NCBI GenBank assembly: GCA_001782515.1
Contig: MFOV01000024.1
Span: 33,637-43,876 of the forward strand
DNA length: 10,240 nucleotides
Source: Candidatus Levybacteria bacterium RIFCSPLOWO2_01_FULL_39_10
GTDB lineage: Bacteria > Patescibacteriota > Microgenomatia > Levybacterales > UBA12049
Reading direction: 5' to 3'
Shown piece by piece: positions 1-6,555 of the stretch (position 1 is the stretch's first letter; each line of letters opens with the position of its first letter). The position numbers were made by a program, and so were the translations under genes. Under the pieces are notes generated by a model. That model had not been told where the DNA came from and ran no database searches. It saw nothing but the letters and a program-made list of their open reading frames with translations.

Positions 1-1457
1 AAGTATATGTTTTGATGGGGGACGGAGAGACAGCTGAAGGATCGGTATGGGAAGCAGTGCAACTTGCCGCGCATTATAAACTTGGAAATCTAATTGGAAT
101 TATTGATGTAAACAGGCTGGGACAAACAAAAGAGACCATGCTGGGTTGGGATTTAAAGGAATATAAAAGAAGGATTGAATCATTCGGATGGGAGGGAGTT
201 CTAATTGACGGACACAATTTTCACGAAATCTCACACGCATTTTCCCAAGTTCATAACGCGAGAACGCCCACGATGATAATTGCGAAAACAATCAAAGGGA
301 AAGGCATCAGTTTCTTAGAAAATGAAGATAATTTTCACGGAAAAGCACTTCCCCAGGAGGAAATAGGGGAGGCAAAAAAGTCGCTAGGTGAAATAGATTT
401 GGGACTAACAGGATCTATTGCCAAACCTGAAAACAAAAAATACGAAAATAACAACTTCTCCGGGAGAAAAAGTCCTTACGTCGCACAATCGAGATTTTAC
501 AACGTCAATTCTGACGTCGCAGAATCTCAAGTCGGGAATTTGATTTCTACTCGACGAGCTTACGGCGAAGCACTTGCCTCTCTTGCATCCGAGTATCCTT
601 CCCTTCTCGTTCTTGACGGAGAAGTTTCCAATTCAACTTACTCTGAAATTTTTGCGGAAAAATATCCCGGGCGATTTTTTGAAATGTATATAGCTGAGCA
701 AAATATGGTGGGTGTGGCAGTAGGCTTTTCGAAAAGAGGATTTCTGCCCTTTGTTTCAACCTTCTCAGCATTTTGGTCAAGGGCACATGATCAAGTTAGA
801 ATGGCTGGATACGCTCTCTCTGATATTAAATTTGTAGGATCTCACGCGGGCGTATCAATAGGCGAGGACGGGCAGTCTCAGATGGGACTTGAAGATATCG
901 CAATGTTCCGGTCAATATTTGGAAGTACAGTTCTTTATCCTTCAGATGCAGTAAGCACTAAAAAACTAGTTGAGCTGGCGGCAAAAAAGCCCGGAATAGT
1001 ATATTTGAGAACTACGCGTATGGAAACACCGGTTATTTACCATGGAGATGAAGAGTTCAAAATCGGCGGATCAAAAATAGTTAAAAGTACAAGAAAAGAC
1101 GAAGTAACAGTGATTGGTGCGGGAGTTACACTTCATGAAGCGCTTAAAGCATACGAAGAGCTTAAGAGAGATAATATCAAAATAAGGGTGATTGACCTTT
1201 ACTCTATAAAGCCAGTAGATTCTGCGACGCTAACTAGGGCAGCAGAGGAAACAAAAGCTATAATTGTTGCAGAAGATCACTATCCTGAGGGCGGAATAGT
1301 TGATGCTGTGAGGTCGAGTTTGAAAAACTCGAAAACTCCTGTATATAGTCTTTCGGTGACCAAAATGCCAAGAAGCGGAAAACCTCAAGAACTGCTTGCA
1401 TACGAGGAAATTGATGCTGGGGCAATTGTTAATCGGGTTCGCGAACTGTTAAGATAA
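1..1457 (+). CDS. tkt: Transketolase, 5'-truncated by the window edge
   Basis: Transfers two-carbon ketol units between sugar phosphates in the non-oxidative pentose phosphate pathway, using thiamine diphosphate in the cytoplasm. The frame is open from base 3 (Val-Tyr-Val-Leu before the first Met at 12), so that Met is internal and the start lies outside; about 484 residues are visible and perhaps 150 are missing. Seen in order: the ThDP/Mg motif GDGE followed by an Asn in IIDVN, a HGK motif near the end of the first domain, then the pyrimidine-binding domain with the catalytic Glu in AEQNM, then SIGEDGQSQM, and the C-terminal domain with PRSGKP. Many blocks (NRLGQ, SHAGVSIGEDG, VTVIGAGVTLHEAL) are very close to the vertebrate transketolase as I remember it, and less close to the long E. 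coli/yeast type. Both halves are in one chain, unlike the split archaeal form. The gap gene follows after 4 bp, so co-transcription is likely. Confidence 0.96.
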   Translation, partial: VYVLMGDGETAEGSVWEAVQLAAHYKLGNLIGIIDVNRLGQTKETMLGWDLKEYKRRIESFGWEGVLIDGHNFHEISHAFSQVHNARTPTMIIAKTIKGKGISFLENEDNFHGKALPQEEIGEAKKSLGEIDLGLTGSIAKPENKKYENNNFSGRKSPYVAQSRFYNVNSDVAESQVGNLISTRRAYGEALASLASEYPSLLVLDGEVSNSTYSEIFAEKYPGRFFEMYIAEQNMVGVAVGFSKRGFLPFVSTFSAFWSRAHDQVRMAGYALSDIKFVGSHAGVSIGEDGQSQMGLEDIAMFRSIFGSTVLYPSDAVSTKKLVELAAKKPGIVYLRTTRMETPVIYHGDEEFKIGGSKIVKSTRKDEVTVIGAGVTLHEALKAYEELKRDNIKIRVIDLYSIKPVDSATLTRAAEETKAIIVAEDHYPEGGIVDAVRSSLKNSKTPVYSLSVTKMPRSGKPQELLAYEEIDAGAIVNRVRELLR

Positions 1458-1461
1458 AATT

Positions 1462-2514
1462 ATGGTAAGAGTTGCAATAAATGGTTACGGCAGAATAGGA
1501 AGAATTGCCCACAGGGTAATTCTTGAGAAGTATAAAACTAAAATTGACGTTGTTGCCATAAACGCAGGTTCATCCACTGACCTTGCGGGATGGGCTTATC
1601 TTCTCAAGTACGATACGTCTTACGGAAAACTTAAAGACGATGTTTCGACAGAACACTCAAAAGAATCAAAGGAAGATTATCTGGGAAAACTCGTAATAAA
1701 TAAAAGAAGAAAAACACAGGTTTATTCTCAGAAAGACCCCTCGCTTCTTCCATGGGCAGACCTGAAGATAGATGTTGTAATTGAGTCCACGGGGCATTTT
1801 GAAACTCTTGAAAAACTTAATCTTCACCTTAAGGCTGGGGCAAAAAACGTAATACTTTCTGCTCCGGCAAAGGGCGGAAACGTTGAAACTTATGTTTTGT
1901 CTGTTAATGATACTGATTATTCGCGGGAAAACATAATAAGCAACGCCTCTTGTACCACCAATTGTATTGCGCCTGTTGCAAAAGTGATTTCGGACAAATT
2001 CGGCATTGAAAAAGCAATGATGACAACAATTCATGGATATACTCAGGATCAGAGACTTCAAGATGGCGGACATAAAGACTATAGGCGGGCTCGGGCGGCG
2101 GCTGAAAACATAGTTCCCACATCAACAGGCGCAACAATAGCAGCTGCAAAGGCATTGCCTTCGCTTGAAGGAATATTTGAAGGCTTGGCAATTCGAGTTC
2201 CAGTGCAAGTTGGATCTCTTTCCGATTTCACATTTGTTCTCAAAAAAGATGTGACAAAAGAGGAAGTGAATGAAGCGTTTGCGGAGGCGGCCAAATCCGC
2301 TGTTTACAAAAACATCCTTGCAGTAACAGAGGATCCAATTGTATCCTCAGATATTATTGGCAATCCCCACTCAGCAATTGTGGATCTAAGCTTAACTCAA
2401 GTTGTGGGCGGAAATATGGTAAAAGTAATTGCTTGGTATGACAACGAATACGGTTATGCAAATAGACTTGTTGAGGAAGTCTTAATGGTTAGATCTAACT
2501 CTCAAGGCTCTTGA
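1462..2514 (+). CDS. gap: Glyceraldehyde-3-phosphate dehydrogenase (phosphorylating)
   Basis: Oxidises glyceraldehyde 3-phosphate to 1,3-bisphosphoglycerate in the cytoplasm (lower glycolysis, reversible). The 350 residues carry the N-terminal dinucleotide fold (INGYGRIGR, 7-14), the active-site block NASCTTNC with Cys164, the base His191 in TIHGYT, the HKDYRRARAAA substrate loop (204-214), and the C-terminal WYDNEYGY. It is about 15 residues longer than common bacterial GAPDH because of an insert near residues 60-85. The Asp that normally binds the adenosine ribose of NAD (NDLTD in Bacillus) is replaced here (VAINAGSSTD, Ala35), and the Leu-Pro pair before HKD is Gly-Gly (202-203); both positions influence NAD/NADP choice. 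The gene starts 4 bp after transketolase with no Shine-Dalgarno sequence, stops with TGA, and its last 20 bp overlap the convergent rpiB gene. Confidence 0.97.
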   Translation: MVRVAINGYGRIGRIAHRVILEKYKTKIDVVAINAGSSTDLAGWAYLLKYDTSYGKLKDDVSTEHSKESKEDYLGKLVINKRRKTQVYSQKDPSLLPWADLKIDVVIESTGHFETLEKLNLHLKAGAKNVILSAPAKGGNVETYVLSVNDTDYSRENIISNASCTTNCIAPVAKVISDKFGIEKAMMTTIHGYTQDQRLQDGGHKDYRRARAAAENIVPTSTGATIAAAKALPSLEGIFEGLAIRVPVQVGSLSDFTFVLKKDVTKEEVNEAFAEAAKSAVYKNILAVTEDPIVSSDIIGNPHSAIVDLSLTQVVGGNMVKVIAWYDNEYGYANRLVEEVLMVRSNSQGS

Positions 2515-2989
2515 TCTTTTCAATTCTTCTTACGTGGTTGTCGGTTGGGTCAAATGGGGTCTTAAGAAATGCATCAATCAATAGTTTGGCATCATCAAAA
2601 ATTGTAAAGTCTGATGAGAGAGCTAAAACATTTACGTCATCATCCGCTCTTGCAGCTTTTACCTGTTCAATATTAAATCCAAGACAAGCGCGAATTCCAT
2701 TTATTTTGTTCGCAGTAATATCAACGCCGGCGCCACTACCACAAATTACAATTCCCCTGCTTCCCCGCCTCGGCTCGCCCACTTCGTTTTGAGACGAGTC
2801 TTCGGCGAGGCGGGCCTTTTCTTCAGAAACTTTATTTCCGACGTTTTTTGCATAGTCTACATAATCATCCATTGGGGTTAGTTCGGAAGCACCACAATCT
2901 TCCACCTGATGATTATTTGAAATCAGCCACTGTTTAATTTCTTCTTTTAAGTTATAACCTTTATGATCCGCCCCTATATAGATCTTCAT
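2495..2989 (-). CDS. rpiB: Ribose-5-phosphate isomerase B with an extra loop
   Basis: Interconverts ribose 5-phosphate and ribulose 5-phosphate, which feeds the transketolase encoded nearby. The RpiB/LacAB fold is shown by the start MKIYIGADHKG (Asp8, His9), the active-site Cys93 in VICGSGAG, the anion-hole loop and ITANKINGIRA, and the C-terminal HVRRIEKI. At 164 residues it is about 15-20 longer than usual. The excess is residues 59-76, an Arg/Glu/Ser-rich segment just before the strand GIVICGSG, encoded by a GC-rich palindrome. The catalytic His of the usual EHND motif is absent: ADDD at 115-118 puts Asp116 there. It is the last gene of the minus-strand group, 37 bp after the aldolase, with a plausible GGAG about 10 bases before the ATG. 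Its stop lies inside the 3' end of gap. The family call is firm; activity is inferred. Confidence 0.93.
   Translation of the reverse strand: MKIYIGADHKGYNLKEEIKQWLISNNHQVEDCGASELTPMDDYVDYAKNVGNKVSEEKARLAEDSSQNEVGEPRRGSRGIVICGSGAGVDITANKINGIRACLGFNIEQVKAARADDDVNVLALSSDFTIFDDAKLLIDAFLKTPFDPTDNHVRRIEKIKSLES
2764..2814. repeat. GC-rich palindrome inside the rpiB reading frame
   Basis: Perfect 9-bp arms (cccgcctcg at 2764-2772 and cgaggcggg at 2806-2814) enclose 33 bp that contain further short complementary pieces, such as ctcg/cgag and tcgt/acga. The element is 51 bp, exactly 17 codons, and keeps rpiB open. It is visibly richer in G and C than the surrounding gene, and it encodes the extra residues that ordinary RpiB proteins lack. 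This resembles palindromic elements that insert in frame into protein genes, such as the Rickettsia palindromic elements. No second copy is visible in the window, so mobility is inference. Confidence 0.6.
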
Positions 2990-3026
2990 GGTTGTTTTAC
3001 TCCATTACGGTCTAGTAATAGAGTAT

Positions 3027-3782
3027 CTATGTCCAAATTATTTTTTTAATTTTTCCTGTCATACCAATCGGGTCATCAGACTGCCAGATATTTCTGCCCA
3101 CTGCCATACCAATACAGCCTACTTTCATGCAAGTTTGGACCATTTCTAAAAACTCCTCTTCACTTTCTTTAGCACCGCCTGAAACAACAACTTTGGTTCT
3201 TCCCGCGGACTCAACTGCCCAGGAAAGACTTCTGGGATCCCCCGGATATTTTATTTTTATAATATCTGCGCCGAGCTCAAGTCCGAGTCTTGCAGCATAA
3301 GCAGTAAGCTGTCCGATGTCTTTATGCAAAGCACCAGATCCTCTTATATACATCCAACCAATAACCGGAATATTTTTGTTGTGAGCCTCTTCTTCAATCT
3401 TACTAAACTCTCTAAACATTTCGCTTTCATGTTTACTTCCAACGTAAATAGTATATCCAACGGCAGACGCGCCAAGCTCTATTGCTTCCGAAACGGTGCA
3501 GATTTGTGGAGAATAAGGGTCAGGATCATCAACAAGATTAGTTTTTCCATTAAGTTTAAGGATTAACGGCACCTTTTGAACATAATAAGTGTCTGAGTAA
3601 TATTTTTCTGCAGTACCCTTCTGAAGGATTACAGAGTTAACGTTTCCCTCATCTGCAATTTTTAGTATATTATTAGGATCAACATTTTCATCATCAAAAT
3701 CAGTCGGACCGTGTTCCATTCCCTGATCGTATGCTAAAAATAAGGTTTTCCCGCCTTTTGTAATTTTTGATAAATCAACCAT
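3027..3782 (-). CDS. fbaB: Class I fructose-bisphosphate aldolase, DhnA/archaeal type
   Basis: Likely cleaves or forms fructose 1,6-bisphosphate from dihydroxyacetone phosphate and glyceraldehyde 3-phosphate through a Schiff base, in the cytoplasm. The 251-residue single-domain TIM barrel matches the DeoC/FbaB (DhnA) family. AYDQGMEHGP is at 17-26. Tyr145 in MYIRG matches the acid/base Tyr of archaeal enzymes. The Schiff-base Lys lies in IIKIKYPGD (Lys176 or Lys178). SGG (201-203) and AVGRNIWQ (227-234) form the phosphate site. Length and motifs match archaeal aldolases better than the longer E. coli FbaB. The ATG at 3782 has no Shine-Dalgarno sequence. It lies between the PfkB-type kinase (137 bp upstream, with an inverted repeat in the gap) and rpiB (37 bp downstream). 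The same family includes ADH synthase and LsrF, but the glycolytic neighbours favour aldolase. Confidence 0.88.
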   Translation of the reverse strand: MVDLSKITKGGKTLFLAYDQGMEHGPTDFDDENVDPNNILKIADEGNVNSVILQKGTAEKYYSDTYYVQKVPLILKLNGKTNLVDDPDPYSPQICTVSEAIELGASAVGYTIYVGSKHESEMFREFSKIEEEAHNKNIPVIGWMYIRGSGALHKDIGQLTAYAARLGLELGADIIKIKYPGDPRSLSWAVESAGRTKVVVSGGAKESEEEFLEMVQTCMKVGCIGMAVGRNIWQSDDPIGMTGKIKKIIWT

Positions 3783-3795
3783 GTATTAATTTTCT

Positions 3796-3911
3796 GACGA
3801 TGGATGATGGAAGATTGAATGTGGTATTAGAAGATGGAAACTAGGAGTTAGAAACAACCCTCTAACATCAATCTTCAAAACACTATCTTCAATTATCTAT
3901 CCTCTACCGTC
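3796..3911. repeat. Long imperfect inverted repeat (MITE-like) between kinase and aldolase genes
   Basis: The left arm (3796-3852) and the reverse complement of the right arm (3861-3911) start with gacg, end with gttaga and agree at about 70% of aligned positions by eye, with one extra stretch in the left arm. The loop is the 8 bases at 3853-3860. Blocks such as attgaa and gaagat occur on both arms, and some mismatches would be G-U pairs in the plus-sense RNA. It fills almost all of the 137-bp gap and has no open frame. It may be a decayed miniature element, or an RNA hairpin in the pfkB-type/fba transcript. No U-tract marks it as a terminator. No clear target duplication is visible. Confidence 0.5.
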
Positions 3912-3919
3912 TTGTAAGA

Positions 3920-4897
3920 TTATATTTTAACTGCTTTTAAGTTATCGTAACTTTCAAATTTTTCCTCAATCTCCTCTTTTGTTAAAAGACCTTTTTGGGC
4001 GCCGATCTCACGAATTACGCTTTCAGAGCTTATTGCACCATATTTCATCGCGTCTGCAATTGGATAGTTTGATAGCACTCCATACAAAAAACCTGTTGCA
4101 TATGCGTCTCCTGCTCCTGTTCTCTCAACCGGTTTTTTTATGCTGCATACACCGATCTGATAAATAATATCATCTTTGTCAGCGGCATATGAACCGTTTA
4201 TTCCGTCTGTTATTACAATTGTTTTTGCACCATATGATTTTAATTTTCTCATCAAAAACTTAATATCCGTGTTTTCCTCGCCAGTTAAGGCCTGTGCCTC
4301 CTGCAGATTTACAAACAGAAAGTGAATACTTTGAAGAATTTTTATTATGTCTTCTTTTGAATCGGCAAGCTGGCGGGACCCCGGATTAAATGCAAATTTG
4401 CAGTCATGGTACAGCCTAAAAACTTTATCATATGTTTCATGCCAGTTTCCCCGAAGACTTGTAAGGTACACTAGTTTTGCTGACATTCTTCCTACATCAA
4501 GATCAATTCCCAGCGGATTTTTTTCTTCTAGAATTGTCCTCTCGCCGTCATAGCTTAAAATTACATTAAAATACGGCTCATTTGTCACTTCCCTTTTAAG
4601 ATAAGTCTGATCAACGCCTTCATATGTCAAGGTATTTGGAATCATCTTAGATAACTCATCACTTCCAACCTCAGCTGCTAAAGACGTTGAAATTCCTAGC
4701 CTTGACAACCCAACCGAAACATTGCATGCATTTCCCCCAAGAGTAATTGTGTACTCATCAAGCGGCACTTTTGCGCCAAGCGTGAACGAGATCTGATTTG
4801 AAAACTTATCATAAGTAAAATTTTTAAGCTTGTGCAGCATTAAAAAAACATCAATTGTTGCTGAGCCAACACAGACAACATCTATATTTTTATCCAT
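3920..4897 (-). CDS. PfkB/ribokinase-family sugar kinase
   Basis: A cytoplasmic ATP-dependent kinase that phosphorylates a sugar, sugar phosphate or nucleoside. The 325 residues show the N-terminal strand DVVCVGSATIDVF, first signature GGNACNVSVGLSRLG (54-68), the NxxE motif NLQE (197-200), TIVITDGINGS before the ATP site, and second signature RTGAGDAYATGF (259-270) with catalytic Asp264. The substrate cannot be read from these motifs. The neighbouring aldolase makes 6-phosphofructokinase activity attractive, but ribokinase, fructokinase or a nucleoside kinase are equally compatible with the family. It is the first gene of the minus-strand group leading to fba and rpiB. No Shine-Dalgarno sequence precedes the ATG; a promoter candidate suggests a leaderless mRNA. 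Confidence 0.9.
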   Translation of the reverse strand: MDKNIDVVCVGSATIDVFLMLHKLKNFTYDKFSNQISFTLGAKVPLDEYTITLGGNACNVSVGLSRLGISTSLAAEVGSDELSKMIPNTLTYEGVDQTYLKREVTNEPYFNVILSYDGERTILEEKNPLGIDLDVGRMSAKLVYLTSLRGNWHETYDKVFRLYHDCKFAFNPGSRQLADSKEDIIKILQSIHFLFVNLQEAQALTGEENTDIKFLMRKLKSYGAKTIVITDGINGSYAADKDDIIYQIGVCSIKKPVERTGAGDAYATGFLYGVLSNYPIADAMKYGAISSESVIREIGAQKGLLTKEEIEEKFESYDNLKAVKI

Positions 4898-4903
4898 AAT
4901 TCG

Positions 4904-4932
4904 AGTTTAGTAGATACAAATCGCCTTTACAA
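4904..4932 (-). promoter_or_regulatory. Candidate leaderless promoter of the PfkB-type kinase gene
   Basis: On the minus strand, a -35-like TTGTAA (4927-4932), a 17-bp spacer and a -10-like TAAACT (4904-4909) are followed by six bases and then the ATG. The usual distance from -10 to +1 places transcription start on the A of the ATG. Both boxes match the consensus at 4 of 6 positions, so the call rests mainly on spacing and on the matching arrangement facing the other way. Confidence 0.4.
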
Positions 4933-4948
4933 GGTTTGAAGCAATATT

Positions 4949-4980
4949 AAATAGCAAATAGCAAATATACATAGTAAATG
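4949..4980. repeat. Short 7-bp tandem repeat in the divergent intergenic region
   Basis: Two exact copies of aaatagc (4949-4955, 4956-4962) and a degenerate third (aaatata) are followed by atagtaaatg (4971-4980). The same 10-mer recurs at 10052-10061 next to another 7-bp tandem array. The remainder of the 164-bp gap is AT-rich with two promoter candidates and no open frame of note. Confidence 0.5.
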
Positions 4981-5026
4981 TTAAGTAGATTTTAATTCAT
5001 CTCTAATATTTTATATTTAAAAGGGT

Positions 5027-5055
5027 TTGCAAAAACAAAATTGAATCTCTAGAAT
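5027..5055 (+). promoter_or_regulatory. Candidate leaderless promoter of the 5062 gene and prfB
   Basis: A -35-like TTGCAA (5027-5032), a 17-bp spacer and a -10-like TAGAAT (5050-5055, 5 of 6 consensus) are followed by six bases and the ATG at 5062. The predicted +1 is the A of the start codon, so the mRNA would have no leader, in keeping with the absence of a Shine-Dalgarno sequence. prfB follows 10 bp after this gene and would be on the same transcript. Confidence 0.5.
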
Positions 5056-5061
5056 TGTTAT

Positions 5062-5481
5062 ATGATTTTTGGAAAATCTGAGGAAGAAGAAAGACCAGTT
5101 AAAAAGCCTAAAAAAGAAGAGGATGAGCTCGCCTGGGATAGAAAAAGACTTCTTCTGGCCGGAATCATTATTTTGGCTGCAGCTATTTTAGCATATGAGT
5201 TTAAAGATAGTATTTTTCCACAAGGGCAAAGTATACTTGGTGAGAAATCAGAAATTAAAAAAGCCGAGAAGCCCAATATAAAAAGCCCTGATATCAATTT
5301 TTCATCGGATGTGGGAGCAAAGATCGAAGATGTTAAAGAGTCGGTTACAAACCTTTCTCCTGAAGAAATTGCCTCATCATCTCCTCAGATACAGAAACTA
5401 TTAAATGATATCCAGCAAATCAAAAATTTACCCATAAGTCAGGCAAAAGACGCGTGTCTTAAGCTTTGTTCCGCACTCTAA
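5062..5481 (+). CDS. Small single-span membrane protein of unknown function
   Basis: I do not recognise a family for this 139-residue protein. Residues 1-28 are charged (runs of Glu and Lys), about 29-46 form one hydrophobic span (LLLAGIIILAAAILAYEF), and the rest is hydrophilic, with a Lys-rich linker and a helical end. The charged N-terminus fits a cytoplasmic side and an outward C-terminal part of about 90 residues. Two Cys near the end (132 and 136, ACLKLC) could bind metal or form a disulfide. It is the first gene after the divergent promoter region and ends 10 bp before prfB. That link suggests shared transcription but not a shared role. Confidence 0.8.
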   Translation: MIFGKSEEEERPVKKPKKEEDELAWDRKRLLLAGIIILAAAILAYEFKDSIFPQGQSILGEKSEIKKAEKPNIKSPDINFSSDVGAKIEDVKESVTNLSPEEIASSSPQIQKLLNDIQQIKNLPISQAKDACLKLCSAL

Positions 5482-5491
5482 AAAATACAAA

Positions 5492-6493
5492 ATGGATGAA
5501 TTAAGAAAAAAAGCAACAAGCATTTTAGAAAAGATTAATGTCTCAGAAAAAAAAGTTCAAATAAAAAAAATTGAAGAAGAGGCAACCTCTCCGGATTTCT
5601 GGAAAGATCAAAAAGTTGCAGCGGATAAGATGAAAAGGCTTACAGATCTTCAGAAAGAGATAGAAAAGGTGGGGCTTTTGCAAAGACTTATTTCCGAGAA
5701 CAATAAGACTGAAGCTGAAAAGCTAATAAGCGAAATGGAGATTTTTCTCTATTTTTCAGGAGACTATGATAATAAATCGGCGCTTGTTTCAATTCATTCT
5801 GGCCAGGGAGGGGTTGAGGCAATGGACTGGGCTAGTATGCTTTTCAGAATGTATTCAAGGTGGGCTGAGAAAAAAAGTTTTTCAATTGAGGTTATAGACC
5901 AAACTCCGGGGGAGGAAGCCGGAATAAAAAGCATCACCTTTTTAGTGGATGGAGACTTCGCTTATGGTTTTTTAAAAAAAGAAGCAGGAGTTCATCGATT
6001 GGTTCGTCAGTCTCCCTTCAATGCAGATAATCTCCGACAAACCTCATTTGCTTTGGTTGAGGTTGTGCCCCAGATTGAAGAAGACCAAAACATTGAAATT
6101 AAAGAAGAAGATTTAAAATGGGATTTTTTTAGATCTGGTGGTCATGGCGGCCAGAATGTAAATAAAGTCTCAACTGCAGTGAGACTCACACATATCCCAA
6201 CAGGCATTATTGTTACTGCGCATTCTGAAAGATATCAGGGAAGAAACAGAGAGTACGCGCTAAATATCTTGCGAGGAAAACTTTGGCTCATAAAAGATGA
6301 GGAAAGAAAAAAACATGAAGAAGAGCTTAAAGGTGATTATAAAACTCCGGGCTGGGGAAATCAAATTCGATCCTATGTTTTACACCCATACAAAATGGTA
6401 AAAGACCTTCGAACCGGATTTGAAACATCGGATGCTGAAGGAGTCCTGGGCGGTGAACTTGATACGCTTATTGAAGAAGAACTTAAGCTTTAA
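5492..6493 (+). CDS. prfB: Peptide chain release factor 2
   Basis: Recognises UGA and UAA stop codons and triggers peptide release on the ribosome. The N-terminal helical domain (about 1-85) is shorter than in E. coli, where RF2 has 365 residues; here 333. The stop-codon reading tripeptide SPF is at 174-176 in VRQSPFNADN, and the catalytic GGQ at 219-221 in RSGGHGGQNVNK; GWGNQIRSYVLHPY (287-300) is typical of RF2. SPF rather than PxT makes it RF2, not RF1. The frame is uninterrupted from the ATG and lacks the in-frame TGA and CTT slip site of the usual autoregulatory +1 frameshift. No Shine-Dalgarno sequence precedes the start. It confirms that UGA is a stop here. Confidence 0.96.
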   Translation: MDELRKKATSILEKINVSEKKVQIKKIEEEATSPDFWKDQKVAADKMKRLTDLQKEIEKVGLLQRLISENNKTEAEKLISEMEIFLYFSGDYDNKSALVSIHSGQGGVEAMDWASMLFRMYSRWAEKKSFSIEVIDQTPGEEAGIKSITFLVDGDFAYGFLKKEAGVHRLVRQSPFNADNLRQTSFALVEVVPQIEEDQNIEIKEEDLKWDFFRSGGHGGQNVNKVSTAVRLTHIPTGIIVTAHSERYQGRNREYALNILRGKLWLIKDEERKKHEEELKGDYKTPGWGNQIRSYVLHPYKMVKDLRTGFETSDAEGVLGGELDTLIEEELKL

Positions 6494-6511
6494 AAATGTA
6501 TGGGGCCTTCC

Positions 6512-6540
6512 TTGATAAAAATTCCTAAATATGTTTTACT
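6512..6540 (+). promoter_or_regulatory. Weak promoter candidate upstream of the 6556 gene
   Basis: TTGATA (6512-6517, 5 of 6 with the -35 consensus) and TTTACT (6535-6540, 4 of 6 with the -10) are 17 bp apart in the 62-bp gap after prfB. If used, the 5' leader would be about 9 bases. Such matches are easy to find in AT-rich DNA. Confidence 0.25.
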
Positions 6541-6555
6541 TAGAGTTAGTAAATA

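Noticed and set aside
1314..1332. Perfect 8-bp hairpin with a 3-base loop in the transketolase gene
   Set aside because: It encodes ordinary family sequence (SSLKNSKT), has no U-tract, and about one such hairpin is expected by chance in 10 kb of AT-rich DNA.
1666..2294. Several antisense open frames across gap (up to 135 codons)
   Set aside because: They lie opposite a clearly coding gene, have no family motifs, and their composition is what reverse-strand reading of a coding frame gives.
2502..2520. Small hairpin tcaag-gct-cttga followed by tctttt as a gap terminator
   Set aside because: The stem is only 5 bp and the T-run is interrupted; it is too weak to call, though it sits at the right place.
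5492..5600. Programmed frameshift in prfB
   Set aside because: No in-frame TGA or CTT-TGA-C site is present and the N-terminal helix reads continuously in one frame.
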